Below, one piece after another: positions 51,226 through 60,242 of a DNA stretch of 64,000 nt (the stretch's first letter is position 1; each line of letters opens with the position of its first letter). A model generated the notes under the pieces. The model ran no database searches. It was not told where the DNA came from and was given only the letters and a program-made list of their open reading frames with translations. Made by a program: the position numbers and the translations under genes. Source of the stretch: Motiliproteus sp965230735 (GTDB taxonomy: Bacteria > Pseudomonadota > Gammaproteobacteria > Pseudomonadales > Balneatricaceae); contig NZ_OZ246016.1 of the NCBI RefSeq assembly GCF_965230735.1, forward strand, positions 1,178,001 to 1,242,000. The letters run 5' to 3'.

Positions 51226-54093
51226 TTAGTTGTTTTGTTTGTCGGGTTGCTCTTTGATGTGTAAAAAACGCTGACGCTCAGGTTGCGGCTGAGTGTCGGC
51301 GAGCAACTGCTTAAGCTCTAGCGCTTGATCATAACCCTCGAAGCGCCGCTTGTTGGCCAAGGCCCGATTTAGAGCTCGTCTGGCTTCGGCGTTTCGGTCA
51401 AGCTGATGCAGCGTAACCGCAATATGGTACAGAATTTCCGGGTTGCTAGCTGAGCGTACTGAGGCATCGCGAAGGAACTTCAGTCCTTCGCTCAGTTGAC
51501 CTTGATTTACCAGAACCCAGCCCAGGGTGTCATTGGTACTGGGGGCGTTGGGCGCCAGTTGTTGAGCCTGCAGTGCATGTTGAAGTGCTCTGGGATCTCC
51601 CAGCTTAAGATACAAGTTTGCCAAATTGTTGTGGATAGGTGCGGTGTCGGCGCCTTTGGCTAACAACTTCTCGAACAATTGCTGGGCTTCCGGGTATTGG
51701 CCGCTGATGAGATACCCTTGGGCCAGTACTTCAGTGGCGCTAAGATCCTGTGGGTAGCGTTGGATCCAGTCTTGAAGAAATGTCATCGACTGTTGGGGCT
51801 GTCTAGCTGCCATATAAGTCCGATGAACTTTTAGTGCCGTGGCCGAACTGGGTGCCATTGACAGTGCCTTTTGATAGCGTTGCCGAGCTTGCTCAAACTC
51901 ACCTTGGCTGGCCAGCAAATCCCCCTCAATCACTTGAGTTGCCGGGTGAGTAGGGTGCTTCAACCGTAGGTACTCAATCTCCTCGTTGAATTCTTCCATG
52001 CGTTGCTGCTGTAACAGCAATGATGCATAACGCTGGCGAGTGGGAAGCTTCTCGGGTTCTGCTTTGATGGCTTTGGATAGGCTATAAATGGCACCGGAGA
52101 TATCTTGTGCTTGCAGTTGGAGATCGGCGGTGGTGCGCAGCTGGCGGGCATCATAACCGGACTGCAGAGATAGTTGTTTGAGTTTACCGCGGGCGCTTTC
52201 CGGCTCGTTGTTTGCCAGCAGTGCGCTTGCCAATGCACGGGTAGCGCGCCAATCGTTAGGGTTGTCGGAGGACAGCTTGCGGGCGAGCTCCAATGCTTGA
52301 TCAGTACGCTCGCCCTGCAAATAGAGCCGAACCAGATAGCTGCCAACGGCGGTATCGTTCTCATTGTTGGCATAGGCTTTTTCGAGCCATACCAGTGCCT
52401 GGTTCGTCTGCTTGAGTTGATCGAATATTCGAGCCATCTCCAGCATCAGTAAGGTGTTTTTTGGATTTTCAATCAGCAACTGCTCAAGCCGCTGGCGGGC
52501 ACTGTCAAGCTTGCCTTCGACTCGATCCAGCTTGGCCAGATTGATACGGGCGGCGTTGAAGTCGGGTTGTTGTTTCAGAATCTGCTGGTAGAGCTCACGT
52601 CCCTGAAGCGGCTTGCCGACAGCAATGTAGGCGCTGGCCAACAGGTTTTTCAGGACCAGATTGTCAGGGGCTTTTTGCAGCAGCTCTTCGGCGACCGGAA
52701 TCGCTTCAGCATAGGCTTTGTCCTGCATCAGGGTAACCGCCAAAATAACCCCGGCTTCGGTGGCGTTAGGGCTACGCTGGTAGGTGTTGCGCAGGGTCTC
52801 CAACCCTGGGCCTCGATCGCCCATCCGGATCTGGCTTAAACCAAGTCCTTTGCCGGCAGCCGGGTTTCCGGGGGACAGTTCTAGTGCCCGTTGATAGACC
52901 ACTGAGGCTTTGTAATGCTTGAATTTCTTCAGGTAGGCATCGCCCAGCATCATCAGTAGCTGCAGATCGTCAGGCAGCGTGCGCTGGGCTTTTTCCAAGT
53001 TGTTGATGGCGTCGTCTAGGTTGCCCAGCTTCAAATAGGCTGACCCCAGCAGCTTGCCGACGCTCAGTGCATTGGGATAACGCTTGGCATAGCTGGACAA
53101 TTGGGAAACCGCTTGCTGCCATTCGCCCAGGTCGTAATAGATCAGCCCCGACAGCAGCAGGCTTGGGCCGTGGGCACTGGTCACCTCGGCGGGCATCGCC
53201 TCGATGGTGTCACGCGCTTTGCCGAGGCTTTCTTTAGCTTCATCCGGTTGTTGCGCCCGTTGCTGTGCCACGCTGAGCATATAAGCAACCTGAGGATCGT
53301 AGGGGGCCTGGTCATGCAATTCGAGCAGATCGGTCAGGGCTTCTTGAGTCTGTGAGGTATCCAGATAGATACCGATCCGTGACAGTTTGGCCTGATAGTG
53401 CTCCGGGTTGAGTGACAGCGCTTTGCTGTAATGGTCAATGCCGGACTGGAATCGGCTCTGAGCGTGGGCGATCGAACCGAGTAAATACCACACTTCGGCG
53501 TTTTCTGGCTCGGTGGTCAGCGCTTTGTCGGCGATGCTGCTGGCGCGATTGAAATCGTGGCGTGCCAGGTGAACGCGTGCCTGGCCGAGCAGCGCCGATA
53601 GATTGGTCACGTCGACCCGGGCGGCATCGCGGAACGCCAGCTCGGCTTCGTCATATTGCGCCAACTCCAGATAGGCCCGACCCCGGAATACCAGGATATT
53701 GGCGTTCAGGGTGGCACTGTAGTCGGCGGGGTAGATGGTATCGAGCAGCGGATAAAACTGCTTCTGGGCCAGCAGCGCGTTGGCTAGCGGCTCCATGATC
53801 AACTCCGGGTCGGCCCCCAGCTCCAATCCTCGCTCTAATTGCTTTTGTGCTAACGCTGGTCGTCCTTGATCCAGGTAGGTTTCGCCCAACAGCACATGGC
53901 CGGCCAGAAATTCAGGATCGACCTGCAGCGCATTCTTGAGATGAATCTCGGCGCTGGCGGCTTCACCGCTTTCCAGTTCGATCAGGGCCTGCTCGTACAG
54001 CTCAGGGATATCCTGTTGGGTGAAGGCGGCCGATGCCAGTGGGCTGAATCCCAGTGCAATAATCAGTGCGGTATGGGTTAAAGGTCGGAACAC
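51226..54093 (-). CDS. Large TPR-repeat exported protein, PrsT-like (PEP-CTERM system)
   Basis: A 955-residue protein with an N-terminal signal peptide (MFRPLTHTALIIALGFSPLASA) and tetratricopeptide repeats over almost its whole length, e.g. GEAASAEIHLKNALQVDPE, YDEAELAFRDAARVDVTN and HYSKALSLNPEHYQAK. Length, layout and the opening ALIELESGEAASAEIHLKN resemble PrsT, the TPR protein of PEP-CTERM/exosortase systems; those are often lipoproteins, but here no Cys follows the signal peptide. The GTG at 54093 gives the cleanest signal peptide, with GGAG 11 bases upstream; a TTG at 54114 is an alternative. The sorted protein gene lies 109 bp downstream. Confidence 0.8.
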   Translation of the reverse strand: MFRPLTHTALIIALGFSPLASAAFTQQDIPELYEQALIELESGEAASAEIHLKNALQVDPEFLAGHVLLGETYLDQGRPALAQKQLERGLELGADPELIMEPLANALLAQKQFYPLLDTIYPADYSATLNANILVFRGRAYLELAQYDEAELAFRDAARVDVTNLSALLGQARVHLARHDFNRASSIADKALTTEPENAEVWYLLGSIAHAQSRFQSGIDHYSKALSLNPEHYQAKLSRIGIYLDTSQTQEALTDLLELHDQAPYDPQVAYMLSVAQQRAQQPDEAKESLGKARDTIEAMPAEVTSAHGPSLLLSGLIYYDLGEWQQAVSQLSSYAKRYPNALSVGKLLGSAYLKLGNLDDAINNLEKAQRTLPDDLQLLMMLGDAYLKKFKHYKASVVYQRALELSPGNPAAGKGLGLSQIRMGDRGPGLETLRNTYQRSPNATEAGVILAVTLMQDKAYAEAIPVAEELLQKAPDNLVLKNLLASAYIAVGKPLQGRELYQQILKQQPDFNAARINLAKLDRVEGKLDSARQRLEQLLIENPKNTLLMLEMARIFDQLKQTNQALVWLEKAYANNENDTAVGSYLVRLYLQGERTDQALELARKLSSDNPNDWRATRALASALLANNEPESARGKLKQLSLQSGYDARQLRTTADLQLQAQDISGAIYSLSKAIKAEPEKLPTRQRYASLLLQQQRMEEFNEEIEYLRLKHPTHPATQVIEGDLLASQGEFEQARQRYQKALSMAPSSATALKVHRTYMAARQPQQSMTFLQDWIQRYPQDLSATEVLAQGYLISGQYPEAQQLFEKLLAKGADTAPIHNNLANLYLKLGDPRALQHALQAQQLAPNAPSTNDTLGWVLVNQGQLSEGLKFLRDASVRSASNPEILYHIAVTLHQLDRNAEARRALNRALANKRRFEGYDQALELKQLLADTQPQPERQRFLHIKEQPDKQNN

Positions 54094-54219
54094 GATACAA
54101 ACTACTCCAGACAATTGATCCTTAACTGTAAGGAATAAAAGCGATTCTGTCTCTCGCCGTTGGTGGTATTTTAGACTTTGTTGATCAAAGTTTGATCAGG
54201 CTCACGGTCTGAGTGTCGG

Positions 54220-54855
54220 CTAGCCCAGTGCCAACCAGAGCCCGACTCCCATCATCAGACTACCGGCAAACCGGTTCATTAACCGCACATTACCACTTTT
54301 TTGCAAAAACCGACTCAAGGTCAAGCCGCCGGTGGCATAGAGCAGTAAGCAGATGAGTTCGATCAACAGAATTAGTGCCACCAAGATGCTGATTTGCGGC
54401 ACCATCGGATGTTGCTGGCTGATAAAAGGGGGGAGCAGCGAGATAAAAAACGCCCAGCCTTTGGGGTTGGCCACCGCCGTGACAAAACCCTGAGTAATCA
54501 GCTGTGCGGTCGACGACCGATTGACCTCGGTATCGTTATGGCTGATCGCCATCTTGCCTCGCGACATCCACAACTGTACCCCGATATAGAACAGGTAGCC
54601 GCCTCCGACCCATTTGAACAGCGAGAAGGCCTGCGGGTACTGCAGCATCAACGCAGCGACACCCAGTACCGACAGCACCGCCACCAGTCCGACCCCAACC
54701 AGCTCGCCCAGCATCATCCAGAGCGTACGGCGAACGCCGATGGTCATTCCCAGCGTCAGTGCCAACGTCATGCACATTCCCGGCGTGATCGACACGAACA
54801 AAAAGGTCGGGATAAACAGCGCCAACAGGGTGGTGTCGATATAGGTGTGCAGCAT
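54220..54855 (-). CDS. LysE/RhtB-family amino-acid exporter
   Basis: A 211-residue inner-membrane exporter with about six hydrophobic segments. FVSITPGMCMTLALTLGMTIG carries the family's TPGP-like motif (here TPGM), and QGFVTAVANPKGWAFFISLLP is the second signature. Substrates of the family include homoserine, threonine and lysine, but this one cannot be predicted. The ATG at 54855 is preferred over the TTG at 54861. It is divergent from the DUF1223-type gene. Confidence 0.9.
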   Translation of the reverse strand: MLHTYIDTTLLALFIPTFLFVSITPGMCMTLALTLGMTIGVRRTLWMMLGELVGVGLVAVLSVLGVAALMLQYPQAFSLFKWVGGGYLFYIGVQLWMSRGKMAISHNDTEVNRSSTAQLITQGFVTAVANPKGWAFFISLLPPFISQQHPMVPQISILVALILLIELICLLLYATGGLTLSRFLQKSGNVRLMNRFAGSLMMGVGLWLALG

Positions 54856-54985
54856 GGACAAGGGCTCAAGGAAAACGCTGCAGTATCGCTAACTCGATTG
54901 GGGTTTGGCAATGACCGGCCGATCCGACTGTAACTTCGGCGCCGTTGCTGCGTCAGCAGTCAAAGACCTACAGGAGGAGCTGGAT

Positions 54986-55711
54986 GTGTTGTTATCCCCA
55001 AAAAGCTGGTTGGCAGGACTGTCGACCGCACTGCTGCTGATGCCGTTGAGCGTCGCGGCCCAGAGTTTTCAGCAGCAGGGTGAGCCGCCGCAGCTGGTTG
55101 AGCTGTTTACCTCTGAGGGGTGCTCCAGCTGCCCGCCGGCGGATCAGCGGCTCTCAACATTGCTGGAGCATCCGCAGCTATGGCGCCGTTTTGTTCCGTT
55201 GGCGTTTCATGTGGATTACTGGGACTACCTCGGGTGGCAGGACCCCTTCGCCGATTCTCGATTCAGCACTCGCCAACGGGATAAACGCGCCCGTGGTGAG
55301 CTGCGTTCGGTCTATACCCCGGCCTTTGTGATTGACGGTCAGGAGTGGCGCGGTTTTTTCCGTGGGCAAGATTGGCCGCTGCCGCCACGGCGTGATGGCG
55401 GACGCCTAACGGCTGAGCTGGATGGTGATCAGCTGCGGGTCAGCTTTGTCAATGATCAGGCGCCTGCCGAGCTGAAGGCTCAGGTAGCGCTGCTGGGATT
55501 TGGTTTAGGCAGTGATGTGTCCCGAGGCGAAAACCGCGGTCGACGGCTGGAGCATCAGTTTGTGGTTCAGTCGCTGCAACAGCAATCGGGTCAACGGGAC
55601 TGGCAGTTCCACTTGCCGAAAGTGGCGGGTGAGCAGCTGGCTTTGGCGGTCTGGATCACCGCCGGTGATGCGGGTCAGCCGCTGCAGGTGCTGGGCGGCT
55701 GGATCGACTAG
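54986..55711 (+). CDS. Secreted thioredoxin-fold protein of the DUF1223 family
   Basis: A 241-residue protein with a signal peptide (LAGLSTALLLMPLSVAAQ). The body begins PQLVELFTSEGCSSCPPADQ, which contains a CxxC redox pair and is the hallmark of DUF1223, followed by AFHVDYWDYLGWQDPFA and VYTPAFVIDGQEWRG. The fold is thioredoxin-like and the function is unknown; a periplasmic redox role is plausible. The GTG at 54986 is chosen because AGGAGGAG lies 6 bases upstream and the signal peptide then starts correctly. Confidence 0.88.
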   Translation: MLLSPKSWLAGLSTALLLMPLSVAAQSFQQQGEPPQLVELFTSEGCSSCPPADQRLSTLLEHPQLWRRFVPLAFHVDYWDYLGWQDPFADSRFSTRQRDKRARGELRSVYTPAFVIDGQEWRGFFRGQDWPLPPRRDGGRLTAELDGDQLRVSFVNDQAPAELKAQVALLGFGLGSDVSRGENRGRRLEHQFVVQSLQQQSGQRDWQFHLPKVAGEQLALAVWITAGDAGQPLQVLGGWID

Positions 55712-55736
55712 GTTGTCGCAATCTAATTCGGGGCTG

Positions 55737-57086
55737 TTAGCCTTCTTGCGCGGTGGCCTTGTAGAGCCTGAGCGCCAGCAGCCGTTGGTCGATCTGATCG
55801 GTCAGCCGGCGGTAGGCTTCGCTGTTGATATCGCCGTAACGCTGTCGGAACTGATCTTCACTCAAACCCTCCGGCAGGCGGTTGATCGGGATCATCAGAT
55901 CCGACTCCTTAAGAGGCTTATCGAACCGGGCCAACAGTTCGGCCGCCTGTTGTGAATTTCGGCTGGCACGCATTGCGAACAGAGTACCGGCGCGATCGGC
56001 GGCCAGATCCGCGAAACTGAAACCGCTGCCGCCAGCGACACTGTCGAGCAATTCCTTGAACTCACCGATGGCATAACTGGAGCCGGCGTCGGCCAGTACC
56101 TGGATCGCGGCCGAATAGACAAAGTGTTGGCGCAGGTCGATCCGGCCTCTTAAGAGGGTTCGGTAATGAGGTGGATGCTGGCGCTGCTGTTCGCTTAAGA
56201 CCGGGCCGGTTAGCTGCTCGAAGCGGTAACTGCCCAGATACAGCGACAAGGCCAGAATGGCCGAGCGAGCATGCAGATGTTGTTCGCCCTCGGGGGCCTG
56301 TTGCTGCACATTGCGCATCAGTGGCGCCAGGAAGTAGTTCAACGAGACCCACTTGCGCGGTTCCAACCCCTGGCCCCGTTGCAGTAGCTGGTCGTAGTAG
56401 TGGGCGATCCAGACCGGGTCGAAGTCGGGGTTGTCATCGAAACTTCGCAGCCGCTCCAGCAGTCGACTCAGCTGGCGTTTGGGTTCGGCCGGCGGCTGGA
56501 TCCGTAGCTGCAACTGATCCTTCTCAACGTGCTCCAGTCGAACCAGATCCAGCAGTAACTGCCCCTGCTGTTTTCCCAGTATCAGCCTGACCAGCAACGG
56601 TACCAGACGTTTGGTCCAGCTGTCGGGCAGTTGCAATTGGCCCAGCTGTAGATCGGTCAGCCGCAGCTGTTGGTCGGAGACCGGCAGATGCAGTTGCAGC
56701 GACAGAAAACGGCCGAAGGGGTTGTCGGGTAGCTCGATGCTGGCGCTGATCCAGAGCCCGTCCGGGGTCGGACTGAAACGGCTGTAGATCGGGTAAGCCC
56801 GCGCCAGCAGGCGGTTGAGGCTTTGCAGTTCCGTGTGACTGACGTCGAGCCGATCGGGCTGTTGACGCTGGATCAATTTGAGTGTGCGTTTGGCCAGCTG
56901 TTTGGCGTGGTATACCTGCTGCGGATCGGCGGCTGCGGGCGGTTCCACCAACGGCTGGTCGCTGGTCAGGCTGTGGAGCAGCCAGAACAGACCGATCGCG
57001 CCGGCCAGCACCAGCGCGCCCAGGCTTAGCATCAGACGCAGCAGCAGTTTCAGAGGTTTCCCCTCGCTTCGATTGACGCCCGCCAA
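55737..57086 (-). CDS. Membrane-anchored protein of unknown function
   Basis: A 449-residue protein that I do not recognise. One transmembrane segment (about 14-36, LLLRLMLSLGALVLAGAIGL) anchors it with the bulk in the periplasm. The first half is beta-rich (around GLWISASIELPDNPFGRFL), the second helical, with QHFVYSAAIQVLADAG and GFSFADLAADRAGTLFA near the C-terminus. AADRAGTLFA recalls a zinc-protease-like helix, but no HExxH is present. The start is a TTG at 57086 without a clear ribosome binding site; ATG at codon 19 is an alternative. It is convergent with the DUF1223-type gene. Confidence 0.6.
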   Translation of the reverse strand: MAGVNRSEGKPLKLLLRLMLSLGALVLAGAIGLFWLLHSLTSDQPLVEPPAAADPQQVYHAKQLAKRTLKLIQRQQPDRLDVSHTELQSLNRLLARAYPIYSRFSPTPDGLWISASIELPDNPFGRFLSLQLHLPVSDQQLRLTDLQLGQLQLPDSWTKRLVPLLVRLILGKQQGQLLLDLVRLEHVEKDQLQLRIQPPAEPKRQLSRLLERLRSFDDNPDFDPVWIAHYYDQLLQRGQGLEPRKWVSLNYFLAPLMRNVQQQAPEGEQHLHARSAILALSLYLGSYRFEQLTGPVLSEQQRQHPPHYRTLLRGRIDLRQHFVYSAAIQVLADAGSSYAIGEFKELLDSVAGGSGFSFADLAADRAGTLFAMRASRNSQQAAELLARFDKPLKESDLMIPINRLPEGLSEDQFRQRYGDINSEAYRRLTDQIDQRLLALRLYKATAQEG

Positions 57087-57114
57087 TTGTGCGGGCGCCT
57101 GAAAGTAGGGTTAT

Positions 57115-57290
57115 AAGGCTTTGTTGCGCCGCTGACAATGAAAGCCTTCTGCATTACTGTCTTGGCACCCCAGGATGTTGTTGAATGCGGGCTCAAAGTG
57201 CTCATTTACACGGTGTAAACGGCGCTTTTTTGCCCGCTTTGCCAGGGAACCTGCTGCTCTGATCCTAGTTATGCAGATCACGTTGCCGGA
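57115..57290. repeat. Possible dispersed element with large hairpin between nirD and the unknown gene
   Basis: The 205-bp gap after nirD holds two inverted structures. AAGGCTTT (57115-57122) pairs with AAAGCCTT (57141-57148). A 51-bp imperfect hairpin at 57187-57237 centres on the perfect dyad TTTACAC-G-GTGTAAA and is closed by GCGGGC/GCCCGC. A minus-strand frame crosses it but runs into nirD and looks non-genic. The structure suggests a MITE-like or regulatory element; copies elsewhere would need a genome search. Confidence 0.45.
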
Positions 57291-57291
57291 A

Positions 57292-57663
57292 TCAGGCCGC
57301 GTTGACCTGGGGACTGTCGGAACCGACCTCAACCCGGTTGCCATTGAGCCGTGCGGGCCAGCATTTTAGTGCCAGTTCCGGCTGTTCCAGGCAACTGCCG
57401 TTGTCGAGTCGGTAGTGCTGTTTATACAGCGGCGAGGCGACCACGGGATGTTGTTCCAGGCTGCCGGTAATGCCACGGGCGATCACGTTGGCGTTGGCGA
57501 TGGGGTCATGATTGCTAAGGGCAAAGATCTCGTTACCGACGCCGGGCAGGTAAAACAGCGCCAGCTGTTCGCCATCGAGCCAGGCGGCGATACCGGAGCC
57601 GGGGACCAGGTCCTGTTTGTCGCAAAGGGTCAGCCATTCCAACGTGATTTGTTCGGTCATCAT
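57292..57663 (-). CDS. nirD: Nitrite reductase [NAD(P)H] small subunit
   Basis: A 123-residue Rieske-fold subunit of the cytoplasmic siroheme nitrite reductase. The fold is recognisable from NEIFALSNHDPIANANVIARGI and VVASPLYKQHYRLDNGSCLEQPEL. The iron-binding Cys/His pattern of true Rieske proteins is not complete, which is normal for NirD. It follows nirB by 50 bp and is the last gene of the cluster. Confidence 0.94.
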   Translation of the reverse strand: MMTEQITLEWLTLCDKQDLVPGSGIAAWLDGEQLALFYLPGVGNEIFALSNHDPIANANVIARGITGSLEQHPVVASPLYKQHYRLDNGSCLEQPELALKCWPARLNGNRVEVGSDSPQVNAA

Positions 57664-57713
57664 CTGTTCCTCTTAATGTGGTGTCTCAATATGCCGGTGT
57701 CGTGTCCGGCCGA

Positions 57714-60203
57714 TCAGGCCGGAATCAACTGATCGCGGACTTCGATCACCTGCAGGTCCGGATCTTCGCGCTCGTCGTTAACGAACTGGCGGAAACGCTT
57801 GAGTTTTTCCGGGTCGTTGATGGCGCTCTTCCACTCGCACTGATAGGTGGCGACCACGTGCTCCATCTGTTGTTCGAGTTGTTGGCCCAGTCCCAGGCTG
57901 TCGTTGATCACCACATCCTGCAGATAGGCCAGCCCGCCTTCGAGATTCTCCATCCACACCGAGGTGCGTTGCAGTCGGTCGCCGGTCTTGATGTAGAACA
58001 TCAGCACCCGGTCGATGTATTGGATCAGGGTGGCGTCGTCGAGGTCGGTGGCGAACAGGTCGGCGTGACGCGGCTTCATGCCGCCGTTGCCGCAGACGTA
58101 CAGGTTCCAACCTTTGTCGGTGGCGATCACGCCAATGTCTTTGCTCTGGGCTTCGGCGCATTCACGGGTACAGCCGGAGACGGCGAACTTGATCTTGTGG
58201 GGAGCGCGCAGGCCCTTGTAGCGGTGCTCCAGCCGGATCGCCATGCCGACGCTGTCCTGTACCCCGTAGCGGCACCAGGTGCTGCCGACGCAGGATTTGA
58301 CCGTCCGCAACGACTTACCGTAGGCGTGGCCGGTCTCGAAACCGGCGTCGATCAACTCGCCCCAGATCAGCGGCAGTTGATTGAGGGTGGCGCCGAACAG
58401 GTCGACCCGCTGGCCGCCGGTGATCTTGGTGTAGAGCTGATACTTGTCGGCCACCATTCCCAGCGCGATCAGCTGTTTCGGGGTAATCTCACCACCGGGT
58501 ACTCGGGGGACCACCGAGTAGGTGCCATTCTTCTGCATGTTGGCCATAAAGGTATCGTTGGTGTCCTGCAGGCCGACATGGGGTAGCTCGTGGATATGGT
58601 CGTTCCAGCACGAGGCCAGGATCGAACCGACGGTGGGTTTGCAGATATCGCAGCCCAGTCCCTGGCCGTAACGCTTGAGCAGTTCGTCGAAGCTGGCGAT
58701 CCCCTCGACCCGAACCAGGTGGTACAGCTCCTCGCGGGAATAGGCGAAGTGTTCGCACAGGTCGTTGCTGATCTCGACGCCGCGTTGCTCCAGTTCGCTG
58801 TCGACCACGTTTTTCAGCAGTGCGGCACAGCCACCGCAACCGGTGCTGGCGGCGGTGACCTCTCTGACATCGGCGACGGTCACAGCACCGGCGTCGATCG
58901 CTTCGACGATCTGACCCTTGGTGACATTGAGGCAGGAGCAGATGGTGGCGGTTTCCGGCAGCGCATCGGCGCCCAGCGCCGGGGCCGCGCCTTCCATTGA
59001 CGGCAGGATCAGGCTGTCGGGTTGCTCCGGCAGCTCCAGACCGTTGAGGGCATACTGCAGCAGGGTGTCGTAGTAGCTGTTGTCACCCACCAGTACCGCG
59101 CCCAGTAGCTGTTTGTTGTCCGGGCTGACCACCAGCTTGCGGTAGGTGCCGTCGGCCTGGTTGCTGTACTTGTAGATCAGCGCTTCGGGGGTACGACCAT
59201 GGGCGTCACCGATCGAGCCGACATCGACACCGAGCAGCTTCAACTTGGTGCTCATATCGGCACCGGTGAAACTAGCGGCCTCGTCGTTTAAGTGAGCCGC
59301 CAGGGTTTTGGCCATGGTGTAGCCCGGCGCCACCAGACCGAAGATCTGGCCGTTCCAGAGCGCGCATTCGCCGATGGCGTAGATCGAGTCATCGCTGGTT
59401 CGGCACTGGCTGTCGATGACGATGCCGCCACGCTCGCCCAGCTCCAGGTCGGCCTCGCGTCCCAGCGCATCCTGGGGGCGGATGCCGGCGGAGAACACGA
59501 TCAGGTCGGTCTCCAGCGCTTCGCCGTCGCTGAACTCCATCTTGTAGCGGCAGCGGTCGCCGGCGACGATCTGCTGGGTGGCCTTGGAGCAGTGCACTGT
59601 TACGTCCAGCTCTTCGATCTTACTTTTCAGTAGCTCGCCAGCCTCGGCATCGAGCTGGACACCCATCAGCTGCGGCGCGAATTCGACCACATGGGCTTCC
59701 AGACCGAGGGATTTGAGCGCGTTGGCCGCTTCTAGCCCCAGCAGTCCGCCGCCGACCACCGCGCCGACCTTGGAGCGCGAGGCCGCATCGCGGATCGCAT
59801 CCAGATCGTCGAGGGTGCGGTAGACCAACCCGGCTTCCTTATCGTTGCCCGGAATCGGTGGCACGAACGGGTAGGAACCGGTGGCCAGCACCAGGGTGTC
59901 GTAGTCATAACGGCCCTTGGGGGTGATCACCTGCTTGGCGTCACGGTCGATGTCGGTGACCTGTTCGTCGAGCTGCAAGGTGACGCCGTCTTGGTCGTAA
60001 AAGCCGGGCTTGGCCAGGCACAGGGCGTCGGCGTCTCTGCCGTTGAAGTAGTCGGACAGGTGAACCCGATCGTAGGCCACATGGGGTTCTTCACCGAACA
60101 CCGTCAGTTGGAAATCGGCCGCGGCGTCGGAGGCCAGGAACTGTTCGACAAAGTGGTGACCCACCATGCCGTTGCCGATGACGATCATCTGTTGTTTGCT
60201 CAT
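57714..60203 (-). CDS. nirB: Nitrite reductase [NAD(P)H] large subunit
   Basis: An 829-residue cytoplasmic enzyme reducing nitrite to ammonium. The N-terminal half is an FAD/NAD(P) oxidoreductase (IVIGNGMVGHHFVEQF; VVGGGLLGLEAANAL). A BFD-type [2Fe-2S] domain follows (CSCLNVTKGQIVEAI with TGCGGC, about 420-485). The siroheme/[4Fe-4S] half has SCVGSTWCRYG and SGCTRECAEAQ, supplying the four cluster Cys. Length is standard for the family. It lies between the flavoprotein gene and nirD. Confidence 0.97.
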   Translation of the reverse strand: MSKQQMIVIGNGMVGHHFVEQFLASDAAADFQLTVFGEEPHVAYDRVHLSDYFNGRDADALCLAKPGFYDQDGVTLQLDEQVTDIDRDAKQVITPKGRYDYDTLVLATGSYPFVPPIPGNDKEAGLVYRTLDDLDAIRDAASRSKVGAVVGGGLLGLEAANALKSLGLEAHVVEFAPQLMGVQLDAEAGELLKSKIEELDVTVHCSKATQQIVAGDRCRYKMEFSDGEALETDLIVFSAGIRPQDALGREADLELGERGGIVIDSQCRTSDDSIYAIGECALWNGQIFGLVAPGYTMAKTLAAHLNDEAASFTGADMSTKLKLLGVDVGSIGDAHGRTPEALIYKYSNQADGTYRKLVVSPDNKQLLGAVLVGDNSYYDTLLQYALNGLELPEQPDSLILPSMEGAAPALGADALPETATICSCLNVTKGQIVEAIDAGAVTVADVREVTAASTGCGGCAALLKNVVDSELEQRGVEISNDLCEHFAYSREELYHLVRVEGIASFDELLKRYGQGLGCDICKPTVGSILASCWNDHIHELPHVGLQDTNDTFMANMQKNGTYSVVPRVPGGEITPKQLIALGMVADKYQLYTKITGGQRVDLFGATLNQLPLIWGELIDAGFETGHAYGKSLRTVKSCVGSTWCRYGVQDSVGMAIRLEHRYKGLRAPHKIKFAVSGCTRECAEAQSKDIGVIATDKGWNLYVCGNGGMKPRHADLFATDLDDATLIQYIDRVLMFYIKTGDRLQRTSVWMENLEGGLAYLQDVVINDSLGLGQQLEQQMEHVVATYQCEWKSAINDPEKLKRFRQFVNDEREDPDLQVIEVRDQLIPA

Positions 60204-60242
60204 AGGGAACTCCGTAGTTTCTCTAGTCGTTATCCGGTTGGC

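Noticed and set aside
57111..57344. A 77-residue minus-strand frame overlapping the nirD 3' end
   Set aside because: It overlaps well-supported nirD sequence in another frame and crosses the large hairpin; recorded as a possible repeat element, not as a gene.
57678..58586. A 302-residue open frame opposite the nirB 3' part
   Set aside because: It is the antisense of well-supported nirB siroheme-domain sequence; no independent gene signals.
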